NCBI GenBank assembly: GCA_027924585.1
Contig: BSBM01000092.1
Span: 13,910,001 to 13,974,000 of the forward strand
Length of the DNA: 64,000 nucleotides
Reading direction: 5' to 3'
Source: Larix kaempferi
Lineage: Eukaryota; Streptophyta; Pinopsida; Pinales; Pinaceae
Positions 35,531 through 47,321 of this stretch are shown in pieces (positions within the stretch are counted from its first letter, which is position 1; every line of letters begins with the position of its first letter). The notes beneath the pieces were generated by a model. The model searched no databases, had not been told where the DNA came from, and worked only from the letters and a program-made list of their open reading frames with translations. A program made the translations under genes and the position numbers.

Positions 35531-36059
35531 AATGGATATATGTTGGTTCAAGGAAACAATCATATGCTAATGATTCCATAATAACACAGTCATCCTCAAT
35601 AGGCCAATGATACCCTCAAAATGGTATATGTTCTTGGTGGAGGAAACCTTGTTGTCCCTAAATGGCTGTAACATTCCTTTCAGTCCCGAGCTTCAAGTTC
35701 CCTCCCATGACCATGTCCAAACCCCCAATTCCAAATACTTGGATACATAGTGCCATGGAATCATCGATATCCCTGCAAATTCATGGTGCTTTGAGACATT
35801 TGTCATGGCTTTGGATGCCTCAATGGTTTCTTTAGGGTCAAATGCATGGTCTTTTTCCCTCAAATGCCATTCCCAAGGCCTTGAGACACATGCATATTTC
35901 TCCAAACCACCTAATTGCACCAAAATCCCCAATCATAAGCCATTCGCACACTCAAGAGGCCATGTGTGGTTGGTTGAGGAAACCTTCTTAGTCTTTGATG
36001 GCTAGAAGACTTCTTCAGGACCCAAGGTTTTTGGTATCCTCCACTAAGCATGTCCAAGG
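35531..36059. repeat. 331-335-bp tandem array, left part
   Basis: The unit marker 'catggctttggatgcctcaa' is at 35804 and continues with 'tttctttagggtcaaatgca' and 'ccattcccaaggcct'. The array continues after Copia-B at 41691. Its sequence at 36055-36059 (caagg) is the left target copy of that insertion. Confidence 0.75.
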
Positions 36060-36622
36060 TGTTGGATTTTTTGCAACTTCATAAGATATTATTTATTTTA
36101 TTTCTATTGTACTTGATTGTACCTTCTAAGGGAGATGAACTTGACTATGTAAAACCTTGAAAGAATCAATGTAAATCTTGGGGTGAAAAGAAGCAAAATT
36201 AAATATTAAAATTAAATTATTAATTGCCCCCCAAGTGAAGTCAGCCCAGTCAAATAGAGAAGTCGGCTCAGCTAGGGTAAAAGCCAGTTTTGGCACTTGT
36301 ATAAATAAGAGGTAAAGTCACCTCATTATTACACTCACTCATCATCTCAAGTTCACATCACTTGGGAGAGAGAAGTTCACATCTCTTGGAGGAGAAGACT
36401 GTTTTTGGGGTTTCTACCTTTTTGGAAAGCATTTCCATATTTTCTCTTTTGTGATTGTACTATGATCTTGGGATTATCATCTCTATACAAAGGTTGCTAG
36501 GTTTTTCTCCCATTTGTGTTTCCCAGGATAAACTCAATTGTTATGTTTTGTTCTTTGTCTTTCTTCTAGTGATCTTGTTTATGCATTTCAATTATTATGC
36601 TATGAATGTATGAAAACTAACA
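36060..36622 (+). repeat. Copia-B 5' LTR
   Basis: 563 bp from 'tgttggatttt' to 'actaaca', with a TATA-like TATAAATA at 36300-36307. It is followed directly by the primer-binding site 'tggtattagagca' (36623-36635), one base off the usual plant copia form. Confidence 0.92.
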
Positions 36623-36983
36623 TGGTATTAGAGCAGTTCTAGAAGAAGCCATTGTCAGAACTAGGGTTTCATACTCTGAAGTCTTCACCTAGAATTTTTG
36701 GAGAAAAAGATCCTTGGGAATTTCTCTTTTAGGGAGGCACATTGTTTGGTGAAGACGGAATTCAATTCCGAGGATTTTCAGTTTTTTACCTAATTCTGCA
36801 GCTACAGCAGAAATTAGGGTTTCAGTTTTGACCCACTTTTCTCCACAAATTTGTATCATCCCTACCTCATCTCAACTCGCCTTGCCAAGGTGCATCTACT
36901 TGTGGAATGAGTTTTTCAAAATTCAAACTTTCATTTTTTGACCTAGCTCTTGCTAGGGTTTCTAAACCAAATCTGTAGTCAAG

Positions 36984-37950
36984 ATGATTGGGATGAAGGT
37001 TGAAGATCATTTGGAAGGAGCTTCCAAATATATCTATTGGAAGTCTAGGTTTCTTCTACTTCTAGAAGAAAATGACCTATTACAATCTGTAAATGAGAAG
37101 GTCTCTGAGCCAAAAGTCGAAGAAGTCAAATCCTGATGGAGGAAGAATGATGCCAGAGCAAGAAGGATTTCGACGGATTCAGTAAGAGATCGTTTAGTTC
37201 CACAAATATCAGGGAATAATTCTGCTAGGAAAATGTTCAATACCATAAAGAATTTATTTGAACACACTATCATCAATGTATCCATTATATTGAGGCACCA
37301 GCTTTCAAATATGAAGATATCCAAATCAGAATCCATTGCCTCATACTTCATGAGGATCATAGAACTAAGGGACAAGCTTAGCACTAGTGGAGATCCAATT
37401 GATGATAAGGAGCTTGTTATCACTACTTTGAATGGTATTCCACCATCTTGGGAGTCCTTTATTCAAAGCATAAGTGGTAGATCTAAACTACCAAAGTTTG
37501 ATAAGCTATGGGCAGATTGCACTCAAGAGGAGACAAGGATTGCAGCAAAGAATCCATGGTACTCAACCTAAGGAGAATCAAGCATTTGTATCCCATGCCA
37601 AGAAAGGTAAGGAAAATGAAGGAAGTTCCACAAACACAAGCACCAAGTTAGGATACCAAGTCCTCCTCCATATCAGAAGAAGGAGAAGAAGGATTTGTCT
37701 CAGATACAATGCTACAGGTGCAAGGCATATGGTCATTATGCCAATAAGTGCCAAAGTTCTAACAAAAGGAAGCATGAAGCCTCAACTGCTGATGTTGAAG
37801 AAGATACTTCTCACAAGAAGTCAAGGAATGATGACCGTTCAAAGTTATTCTTCTAGGAGATATGAAGTTCTAGACTGCAAGAGCAAGATATCTCTCATGG
37901 TTCCGACAAGAAGGCAGTGGGAGCCCACACACAAAAACAATAAGAGATAA
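36984..37950 (+). pseudogene. Copia-B gag (frameshifted, with zinc knuckle)
   Basis: ATG at 36984 opens MIGMKVEDHLEGASK. An in-frame TGA at 37134 breaks the frame, which then continues through YFMRIIELRDKLSTSGD, TTLNGIPPSWESFIQ and KLWADCTQEETRIAAKN to 37571. These are typical plant copia gag (UBN2-like) motifs. After a frameshift the nucleocapsid knuckle CYRCKAYGHYANKC is readable in another frame near 37700, followed by a Lys-rich region. Protease does not follow. Confidence 0.85.
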
Positions 37951-38340
37951 GTATTTAGTTTTCTTTCTTACATAGATATGTTTTTTCTTATATGCAGATC
38001 TATCAGGAAGTGTGTTGAGCAGTTGATATATTTTACTTTTGATTTACCATAGGCTATTGTTGTATTTATTATATGAGCTACACAACATTCAATAAACACA
38101 TGATAGAGCTAGTCTAGATGATATCTCCTTCCTGCATGCTTAGAGTAGTGCACACTCTTGATAGCATGTTCTAGTGGAGATAGCAGACATCTAGATAGTT
38201 CCCAGATGTGTTTGGAAGACACGCTTATGATTGTTGTGCAAATATGCATGTGTAAACTATTCTCATTACATTGATTATGCAATGTCACTGATCATCAATC
38301 GGGATTTTGACTTGTAGGGAAAATACCATGTGATATGGCC
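37940..38340 (+). other. Noncoding internal block shared by Copia-B and Copia-C
   Basis: Where protease and the integrase core should lie, there is noncoding DNA starting 'agataagtattt' and ending near 'gacttgtagggaaaatacc'. Copia-C has a matching block at about 57466-57892, starting 'agataagtatttg' and ending 'gacttgtcttgtagg'. Both include 'gtgcacactctt', then 'tgttct.gt.gagat.g' and 'catcta.a.agtt'. The edges resemble a splice donor and acceptor. This is either a retained intron-like segment or a shared ancestral replacement. Confidence 0.6.
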
Positions 38341-38447
38341 TATAAGAGAAGGATGATAAGACTTGTTCAAATGAAAAAATGATGGACACATGAATCCCGC
38401 GATGTTCGACAGAAAGCTTCCATGAGTATAACTCTCAGGCTAGGAGG

Positions 38448-40533
38448 ATGACCTTAGAAGAAGCTTTCATAGATGTAAAGCCAGAAGTGGGCCACCTTTG
38501 TATATTTGGATTTCCAGTCTATATACATGTGCCCAAGGAGAAAAGAACGAAGTTAGAACCTTCAGGAAAGAAGGGAACCTTTGTGGGATACAATGAGTCT
38601 TCAAAGGCTTACATAATTTACATTCCAGGATCCAGACATATTGAATTTAGTAGGGATGAGACCTTTGAAGAATAGATGGCTGTCAGGGAAGGTAGAGGAT
38701 CATACATGGAGATCGATGATGAAGAGAAGATAGAACTAAAGGAGATGAGATCATCTTCCCTCCAGTTTAGAGGGAGTCAGCTGAAAAGGATGAACCTATC
38801 GATTCCATTGATCTAGTTGATATCCCCAGAAATGTTGTAGGTCGGAAAAGACCTAGATGGGCTCGCAGAATCTGCAGGATGCAGAGGGACATGAAGCTCC
38901 ACATGGCACTTCCATAGAAAGTAAAATACCTCAGAGGTTCTCCAGTTATGTGGCACTGATGAGTAACATCATTGATTCAAAACCAACCAATTATGAAGAA
39001 GCATACAAACATCAATTTTGGAAGGATTCCATGATGGAATAACATCAATCCATCATGAAGAATGATGCGTGGGAAGTTGTGCCGAGACATAAGGAAAATT
39101 CAGTAGTGAATTCTAAATGGTTATACAAGATCAAGCATGGAGTAGATGGAAGTGTTGAAAAAGACAAGGCCAGATTTGTTGCCAGAGGATTCTCTCAGAA
39201 AGAGGGAGTCAATTATGATGAGACATTTTCTCCCGTGGCTCGATATACTTCCATCAGATTGATCATTGCTATTGCTTCAGCTATGGGATGGAAGTTGCTT
39301 TAGATGGATGTGAAGAAAACCTTTCTCAATGGTGTTATTGAGGAAGAAGTTTACATCGAGCAACCATATGGTTTTATTGTCCACGGAAAGGAGTCTCATG
39401 TATGCAGATTGAAAAAGGAACTGTATGAACTCAAGAAAGCACCTCATTCTTGGTATGGACGAATAGACGGATTCCTGGTGAACTTGGGATTTACCAAGAC
39501 TGATGTAGACCCCAACCTTTACTACAAGTTTGTAGATGAAGAGCCATTGATTTTGGTACTATATGTTGATGACATGTTTCTCATAGGAAATGAGAAACTT
39601 ATTGTATGGTGTAAGAAGAATCTCTCCTCTGAGTTTGAAATAAAGGATCTAGGATTGATGCACTACTTCTTGGGATTATAAGTATGGCAGAGGCAGAAAG
39701 AGATTTTCCTAGGACAAGGAAAGTACAACATAGATATATTGCAGAGATTCAGAATGTTGGACTGCAAGTCCATGGCCACTTTGATGGACACAAATTGAAA
39801 GAAGCTGAGAGACTCTACTTTAGACTCATATTTGATTGATCCCACCATGTATCGCCATTTTTGGGGAGTCATTAATGTATCTGACAAACACCAGACCAAA
39901 TATATGTTTTGTTGTGAATGCTCTCAGTCAGTTCATGTGCGAACCGAGGCAGATTCACTGGATTGCTAAAAACATGTTCTCAGATACTTGCGTGGCACTG
40001 TGGGATATGGTTTGAAATATAATTCAGATTGTGGCCTGAGATTGCAGGGGTTTACAGACTCAGATTGGGATGGATGCGTTGCAGATAGGAAGAGTACTTC
40101 TGGATGTTGCTTCGGTTTGGGTTCTACAGTTATTTCTTGGTGTAGCAGGAATCAAAACTCGGTAGCACTCGGTACTGCAGAGGCTGAGTACATGGATTCT
40201 AGTACAACAACTCGAGAATTAGTTTGGCTTCGTAAACTCCTGGAAGGATTGTTTGGCCATATTCTAGATCTGATCGTGATTCACTGTGATAACCAGAGCT
40301 GTGTGAAGATTTTAGGGAATCCTGTATTTCATGACAGGTTGAAGCATATAGAGATTCAATATCACTTCATACGTGATATGGTGCAGAAAGGTGCGGTCAA
40401 GTTACAGTATGTGCTAACAGACGACCAGACTATAGATGTTCTCACCAAGGCCCTTCCCAGGGTGAAGTTCGAATACTTTTGTGGAAGACTTGGAGTAGAA
40501 GAGAACGAGTCCCTCCTTGAGAGGGAAATATGA
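38448..40533 (+). pseudogene. Copia-B integrase C-terminus, RT and RNase H (decayed)
   Basis: Begins in the integrase C-terminal region (VGHLCIFGFPVYIHVPKEKR, FVGYNESSKAYIIY). RT follows with WLYKIKHGVDGS, ARFVARGFSQKEGVNYDETF, MDVKKTFLNGVIEEEVYIEQ and the catalytic YVDD in LVLYVDDMFLIGNE. RNase H has GFTDSDWDGC, RKSTSGCCF, ALGTAEAEY and HCDNQSCVK. Stops interrupt at about 38673, 39040, 39301 and 39679, and there is a frameshifted zone between 39680 and 39987. The last 181 codons, RNase H, are open. Not functional, but easily assigned to Ty1-copia. Confidence 0.93.
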
Positions 40534-40590
40534 CATCAATATGCTTACCCTGCTTTTGCTCAGGTGCCTCTAAAATTCAGGTAGCCAGCT

Positions 40591-40895
40591 AGGTATGGGA
40601 GAAATCCCATCGGCAGATGAGTCAGACAGTCAGTAGATGTTCGGGTTCACACAGGTTCCTTTGTTCATCCAGGTATGGGAGAAATCCCATCGACATATGA
40701 GACAAACAGGTAGTATATGGCTGTGTGATTGCACATGTACCTCTACTTGTTCAGGTTCTCATCCAGGTATGGGAGGACCCCATCGGCAGATGAGACGAAC
40801 ATGTAGTAGATGGGCATGCCCATTTGCTCGTCTGGGATCTCAGCCAGGTATGGGAGAAATCCCATCGGCAGATGAGACATACATGTAGCAAATGG
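40591..40895 (+). repeat. Copia-B minisatellite, 80-94-bp unit, four copies
   Basis: 'aggtatgggagaaatcccat' or a close variant starts at 40591, 40671, 40765 and 40846, followed by 'cggcagatgaga..aaca.g'. It lies between the polyprotein end and the 3' LTR, the same place as the unrelated minisatellites of Copia-A and Copia-C. Confidence 0.88.
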
Positions 40896-41128
40896 TCTAG
40901 CAGAGATGGTATAGATGATATCTCAGGTATCCAAGATTGAGTGATTCTCCTGGACTCACCAAAGGATTGGTGTAGATGATGCATGAAGACACTTCTCGAA
41001 GGAATGAGACTGTGCTGACAACATTCAGTATGTATAGATATTATGGAGACAGTATAGATGTACAGATAAAACCCAGATGATCGTGATGCTGATGAAGACC
41101 GAAGAATACCTTCCTCATTGAGAGGGAG

Positions 41129-41690
41129 TGTTGGATTTTGTGCAACTTCGAAAGATATCATTTATTGTATTTCTATTGTACTTGATTGTACCTCCTAAGG
41201 GAGATGAACTTGAATATGTAAACCCTTGAAAGAATCAATGTAAACCTTGGGGTGAAAATAAGCAAAAGAAAAGATTAAAATTAAATTATTAATTTCCCCC
41301 CAAGTGAAGTCGGCCCAATCAAATAGAGAATTTGGCTTAGCTAGGGTAAAAGCCAATTTTGGCACATAAATAAATAAGAGGTAAAGTCACCTCATTATTA
41401 CACTCACTCATCATCTCAAGTTCGCATCACTTGGGAGAGAGAAGTTCGCATCTGTTGGAGAAGAAGATTGTTTTGGGGTTTCTACCTATTTGGAAAGCAT
41501 TTCCATCTTTTCTCTTTTATGATTGTACTTTGATCTCTGGATTATCATCTCTATATGAAGGTTGCTGGGTTTTTCTCCCATTTGGGTTTCCCAGGATAAA
41601 ATCTCTTGTTATGTTTTGTGCTTTGTCTTTCTTCTAGTGATCTTGTTTATGCATTTGAATTATTATGCTATGAATGTATGAAAACTAACA
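41129..41690 (+). repeat. Copia-B 3' LTR
   Basis: 562 bp, partner of 36060-36622, preceded by a purine tract 'gagagggag' (41120-41128). It ends 'actaaca' directly before the right target copy. Confidence 0.92.
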
Positions 41691-42690
41691 AAAGGGCCCA
41701 AGGCCCCAAGACATAAATACAGAGCATCATGAATACCATTGACAAAGTCATGTGTTGTGCTTTGAAGCATTTTTCATGGATCTCGATGCCTCAATGCTTT
41801 CTTTAAGTATAAATTCATAGTATTCTTCCCTAGAGCATCATCCTAAAGGCCCTGATACATATGCATACTACTTAAAAATACCGAATGGCACTAATATACT
41901 CAATCATAGAGTAATGAAACCCTCAAGAGGTCATGCGTGGTTGGTGGATGAAATATTCTTATCCTTGGATGCCTAGAAGATTCAATTAGGTCCATAGGAT
42001 CAACTCACTCCCCTTGACTATGTCCAAGGTCCTAAGGCCCTAAGATATAGATGCATATTTCCACATATATCCCTATGAGGTAATGCATGGTTCCTCGAGG
42101 AATTTCTCATGGCTTTGGATGCCTCAATGATTTTTTAGGGCCAAATGCATGGTATTATTCCCTGGAAAACCATTTCCAAGGCCCTAAGAAATGTAGATAC
42201 TACTCAAAACCATATAATGGCACTTCCATCCTCAATCACAGGACAATGATACCTCAAGAGGCCATGTGTAGTTGGTGGAGGTAACCTTCTTAGCCCTATA
42301 TGGATATGAGATTCCTTTAAGGCCCAAGTCTGAGGTCTCCTCCCTTGATCATGTCCAATGCTCTAAGTCCCCAAGACTTGGATACATAGCACAATGGATA
42401 CCCATGTAAAGTCTTGTTTGGTGCTTTTAGATATTTTTCATGGCCTTGGATGTATAAATGGTTTCTTTATGGCCAAAGGCACGGTATTCTTCCATAAAAC
42501 ATCATTCCCAAAGCCTTGATCAAGAACATACGTATTGCTCAAAACCACTTCATGGTATCGACATCCTTAATCATAGGCCAATGATACCATTAAGAGGTCA
42601 TGTGTGGATAGTGGAGGAAATCAACATAGCTCTTTATCGATAGAATATTCCTTTAGGGCCCAAGGTTCAGGTCTCTATCTCTCCGACTAT
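41691..42690. repeat. 331-335-bp tandem array, right part
   Basis: Unit markers 'catggatctcgatgcctcaa', 'catggctttggatgcctcaa' and 'catggccttggatgtataaa' start at 41775, 42108 and 42439 (333 and 331 apart). Subtracting Copia-B and its target copy (5636 bp), the previous marker at 35804 lies 335 bp before 41775. The array was therefore continuous before the insertion, with at least four units. Confidence 0.82.
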
Positions 42691-43250
42691 CTCTCTAAAC
42701 TGGCTATGGGTTATAGGTTTTAAGGGTTGGGTGTTTGATGATAGATTTTAGGGTTGATGAGAATTAGAGGTTATAAGGGTTAGGGGTTCATTTTTATTTG
42801 AATAGACACTTTAGAGGTTAGGATTAGGTAGTTAGGATTATAGGGTTTAGGGGATATATATCATTATGTGTTAATATCTAGGATTTTAAGGGGCAATATT
42901 AGTTTATGATTATAATGGGCCAAGAGTTATAATGGTTAGTTGTACTAGGGATTAGGGATTACAATGGCTTAGAGGGGACTAATGGTCAAGGGTTTGCGGA
43001 TTGAGATATATGGGTCATGGATTTATGGTTATAAGGATGAATATTTATATGTACATGAGGATAATGCGAGTTAGTGATTTTGTGTAATAATATATCTCAT
43101 AAAACTTGTAGTGAAGGAGAGAAGAGAGGGGTGAGGGAGGGAGGAGGGATTGGGTAGAGTGGAAGAGAGGGGTGGGGGGGAATTGGGTGGATAGTAAGAG
43201 AGGGGGGTGGGGTTATAGAGAGGGAGGGGGGGGGGATACAGAGAGATAAA
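42691..43250. repeat. TTAGGG-like words and a G-rich purine tract
   Basis: 42700-42860 contains 'taagggttgggt', 'gattttagggttgatg', 'tataagggttaggggtt' and 'atagggtttagggga', resembling degenerate telomere-type repeat. 43114-43250 is almost pure purine with many G-runs of three or more (for example 'gagggagggaggaggga') and could form G-quadruplexes. No gene. Confidence 0.65.
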
Positions 43251-44144
43251 AAAATGAAGGTGTCAAAACAAAAGTGTGTGCGCAGACGTGTTTGGATTCA
43301 AAATACAATTGCCGCCCTTGCAGGTTTGGTACTAGCTTTGGATTGGCAAACCTTGAGGCTCGGTTTGAGTTATGGAAAAACACACCAATTTCTACATATG
43401 CTCCACTTGTGCACTACTGATGAAATTGCACACACTTGTCGAGATCTGTGTGCAGATTCTAACTATATATTTTTTGAATAGATATGTTATTGTTTTCTAT
43501 TTTTAATTCATTTTTAACTGCACTCATGTCAAATTTGTAAAAAGCATCTAGGCCGTTTATTTGGGCTATAAATTTTGATTGGCTTACATATTTCGAAAAC
43601 AGAAAAGAACCCGCACAAGAGTACAAGAATACCTACAAGCTAAAAAAAATTGATTGATTATGTTCAGACCATGATATGGTGGACCAACACTCGATCATGT
43701 CGTTTTAAGGCTTCACTGACTTTCATAATTTAAAAAAAGTATAAAATTAACTTTTAAAATTTTGGAAAAATAGCCATGCACAAGATCCGTCTGTTGCCTG
43801 CGCCTCTACATTTTTTTTCCTCATAATTTGACAATTTACATAACAAACCGGTGGACCAACGCAAACATATATGCATTATGTTTTAGATTAAAAAAAATAG
43901 TATACCAATCTTAAAATAATGACATTTTGGGGTGGTTATACCAATTTTCCATAAATAAAAGTTATATATTCCGGAAGGTGATCCGATTTTCTACATTTCA
44001 TCTTTTTACACCTAATTCTAAAAAGTTTTGTACATACCTCTGATAATTAATTTTAATTCAATAAGTTTTTTGTTTTTCCAGCATGCCATCGCAACTAACG
44101 CATCATAAGTGGGTATCATTACCTTGCACCATACCTCAAGTTTT

Positions 44145-44410
44145 TCAAGTTTGTCACGTTATGTAGTAACATTCTCATGTTGCTTCATAACTTATCAAAA
44201 ATAAAAAGTAATTAAAAAATTCATTTCGGCTCATAAAATTAAAGAAAAAAACAAACATAGATCCATATTGAACTTGGGTTTATGAGATCCAATTTCTTGA
44301 GGTATAAATATTTTCTTGATTTATAAAAAAATTTAAGATTAAAACAAAAAATTACACCTTAAAAAATTGGATCTCTCTTAATGTTTAATAGATGTGGGTT
44401 TAAGATAATA
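44145..44410 (+). repeat. Dispersed AT-rich repeat, copy 2
   Basis: Matches copy 1 in 'gtcacgttatgta', 'aaaaagtaattaaaaaattc', 'tcggctcataaaatt' and the end 'ttggatctctcttaatgttt' with 'aatagat'. It has an insertion or a divergent middle around 44250-44330. Confidence 0.55.
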
Positions 44411-46339
44411 CAAAAAATAGTTTACATAAATATAATAAACAAAAAGAACATAATAACATAGTGATTAAACCAAGAACACAAATAATAACAATGAAGGTTT
44501 ATCCTCAAAACCTTTAAATAGGCTTATTCACAAGCAATATAATGGACGATTACCATGGGCCCAAAAAACTATGACCAAGTCAAGTTTACCTAACAAGGGG
44601 AGACAACGAGACCATGACAAAATCAAAATTTCCATATTAGAAATATAAATATAATGAGAATATATATATATATATATGGCCTTGGGATATAGATATTAAT
44701 GACGTGTAAAAATAAAAATGCACTTCAAAATGACTGGTGAAATTAAAATTCACTTGTCATTAATGACGTTTAATTTTATGAAAATATTTTGACCTGTAAA
44801 ATATCAAATGATGATATTTACCCTCAAATAAATGTCAAATGATGATATTTACCCTCAAATTTCAACCCCTCAAGGCACAAGTAAGTGGATATCTTAAACT
44901 AGTGACCTGTGTTACAACATATCATCTAAAATGAATTTCCAATCTAACTACACCCCTACAAGCATTATTGTATATTCTTTTAATAAAAATGAAATATAAT
45001 ATTTTTTATGATAATTATTAAATAATTTTTAATTAATTCATTAATCTTATATGTTAACTGTTGAATAATATATATTTTAATATATACAATATTAATAAAT
45101 TTATTATATATTTATGTATTGAAAATTTATATATTTTTTATTTTTTCACATTTAAATTTTATAAAATATCTAACACAATTTTAAAATTTTAAGTATTGTA
45201 CAATAAACATAAATAATTTTTTTAATAACGTCAAAGATGTTTACATTACATATGTATAACTTCTCATCATCCTCTGAAATCCTTTTCAAAGCTCTGCAAG
45301 TTTGAAAAAACTTGCAAACCATTTCCATGTATCAAATAGATTATGTCTCTACATATTGCAAATCGTTTTCATGTTAACGAATCTCAGCCACGGAATAATA
45401 GGGTATAATTTATTAAGACTTAAAAAACATACTTGTTAACATATGGGTTTTGTAAAGGTTATTTTCGGAGGCTAATAAGGTAGGTGTTTAGTCGAACCAT
45501 TAGGAGTAGTCTATTTATTTTAAGTTTTGAATTTTATACTGAATTTCTGTTGAAATATGGTAGAAAAAAGTCATTTATTTATATACTATGTGGTGTGTGG
45601 GATTGGGAATATATTAAATGAGTTAATAAGTAAATATATTTAAATTTTTAAAAATATAGGGTTTTCAAAGTAATTCTTAACTCTTAAATCAAGTACTTAA
45701 AATTTACTTTTTTTATTTTTTTATATATTAAAATATTATTAATTATTTTTTCAAAATTTTGTTTAAAAATATTTTAAAAAATTAAACTTAATAAAAACTC
45801 TCAAACAATAATCTAAAAATATTAATAGTAAAATGTATTTTTATAATAAATTTTACATTTGAAAAATCCTTAAAATTGATAAACACTCTAACAATTTTAA
45901 CGGCTAAGACAATTATAAGGTTATCCCAATCATTTCAACTCCTAATACAATTATAAGGTTACCCCTTTCTTTAATGCCCTCTTATAAGGTTATCCGAACA
46001 ATTTCAATTCCTAATACAATTATAAGGTTACCCAACCTTATCAGGTTAACTTTCTTTAATGCCCTATTTTTGGACTTTAGTCCTTTTTCTTAATTATATT
46101 CTTATTATTTTATTCCTGGTTATTGGTTATTTTGTTGTTAAATTATTTTAACTTTATTTAATTATTATTCTTGTTTATAAATATTTTTGTATTAATTTAA
46201 AATTTGTTGTACAATTTATCTTTTAACCTTTTTTTTAATCAATTGAAAAGTTCTAAATATTTCACGATTTTGTTGGGGGACTTTAGCTTGAGTGTTTATT
46301 GGAAAAATCAAAATTTTTAATTAAAAATCTTAAATCTAG

Positions 46340-46645
46340 ATCTATTAAGCATTGAGAGAGATCCAATGTCTTGAGGTGTATTTTTTTTATAATTTAAAGT
46401 CAAGAAATTTGATCTCTTTTGATTGATAGATCCAGATTTAAGTTTTTATTTTATAGATGAACATCCATTTTTAATTACTTTTCATAATATTTTATTTTAT
46501 GAGTCAACATGGATTTTTTTTAAATACTTTCCATTTTTATTTTATTTTATGAATCGACTTGAATTTTTTTAATTCTTTTATTAGGAACAAACTTTACAAC
46601 ATCTCCTCCATACTGTGTTGTAGAACACCTTGCTCCTCTTTATGC
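46340..46645 (-). repeat. Dispersed AT-rich repeat, copy 3 (inverted)
   Basis: Read on the minus strand it starts 'cacagtatggaggagatgtt', passes three 'ctcataaaataaaa'-like motifs and ends 'acacctcaagacattggatc' with 'tctctcaatgcttaatagat', the same order as copy 1. It lies about 0.7 kb upstream of the SET gene. Confidence 0.6.
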
Positions 46646-47029
46646 AAAAATTATTTTGACCAAAACATTTATAAAATTATTTTGATTAAGTTATTTTGAC
46701 CAAAACTTTTTATAAAATTATTTTGAAGAAATTTTTTTATAAAATTATTTAGATTAAAACTTTTAAATAAATTTAATAATAAAAATAAACCCAATTTAAT
46801 AATAAAGATAAAACCATTTTAAAAATAAATAATAAATAATAAATTTAAAAATAAAAATAAATAATAAAAAATTATATATACACTTTTTAACACCAGAGTC
46901 AATATCCGCTAATTCCATTTAATCGAAAACACTTCACCCTAAAACATTCATTACATTCCTCTAAAGATTTGGCAACTAAATTTCAAACGAATAAATATGC
47001 GAACAACTTCACGTAACCTGAAAATAACT

Positions 47030-47045
47030 ACCCTAACCCTAACCC
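47030..47045 (+). promoter_or_regulatory. Telo-box-like motif upstream of the SET gene
   Basis: 'accctaaccctaaccc' lies 277 bp before the ATG. AAACCCTAA-type telo-boxes are common in plant promoters of growth-related genes and are bound by TRB-type Myb factors. A role here is inference. Confidence 0.45.
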
Positions 47046-47144
47046 AAAATAAGACGGTTTGATTGCCCCTTTTTAAGGAGGCACCTTATGAAAAAAACTC
47101 ATCCGGACGACCAACCTCGGGCAAACGATAGTTTGTCCGTTACT

Positions 47145-47151
47145 TATAAAT
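47145..47151 (+). promoter_or_regulatory. TATA-like box of the SET gene
   Basis: 'tataaat' sits about 171 bp upstream of the ATG at 47322. A start site 25-35 bp downstream would give a 5' UTR of about 140 nt. Position and sequence fit; there is no direct evidence of use. Confidence 0.4.
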
Positions 47152-47321
47152 TTCACTTCCGAAACGGTCATTTTTTTTGTGATGGTGAAGTTTACAAGTC
47201 TAGAGACTACTGGAGGTATAGCCGTTGGCGTTTTGAGTTCCTCCGCCATCTCTGAAACGCATAAAAGAACACAAGAATTTCAATCCCACAGGGACTGCTA
47301 CCTATCCCTCCCTTTCTTTCA

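Larger units (their letters stand above)
36060..41690 (+). mobile_element. Copia-B: partially deleted Ty1-copia retrotransposon
   Basis: A 5.6-kb element with TG...CA LTRs inserted into a tandem array. TSD 'caagg' (36055-36059) against 'aaagg' (41691-41695), four of five bases equal. It has a primer site, a gag with zinc knuckle, then a noncoding block instead of protease and most of integrase, the integrase C-terminal part, RT, RNase H, a minisatellite and the 3' LTR. Leader, gag and 3' layout resemble Copia-A and Copia-C. It is defective and would need proteins from another element to move. Confidence 0.92.
43251..46999. other. AT-rich intergenic DNA
   Basis: No gene recognised apart from two copies of a dispersed repeat, listed separately. 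A short open frame at 43254-43481 has no family motif. A small duplication at 44804-44860 repeats 'aaatgatgatatttaccctc'. At 45915-46035 'attataaggttaccc' recurs with 'atttcaa.tcctaatacaat'. Confidence 0.55.

Noticed and set aside
43254-43481. 75-codon open frame just after the purine tract
   Set aside because: No recognisable motif, no splice context, and length within chance expectation for this composition.
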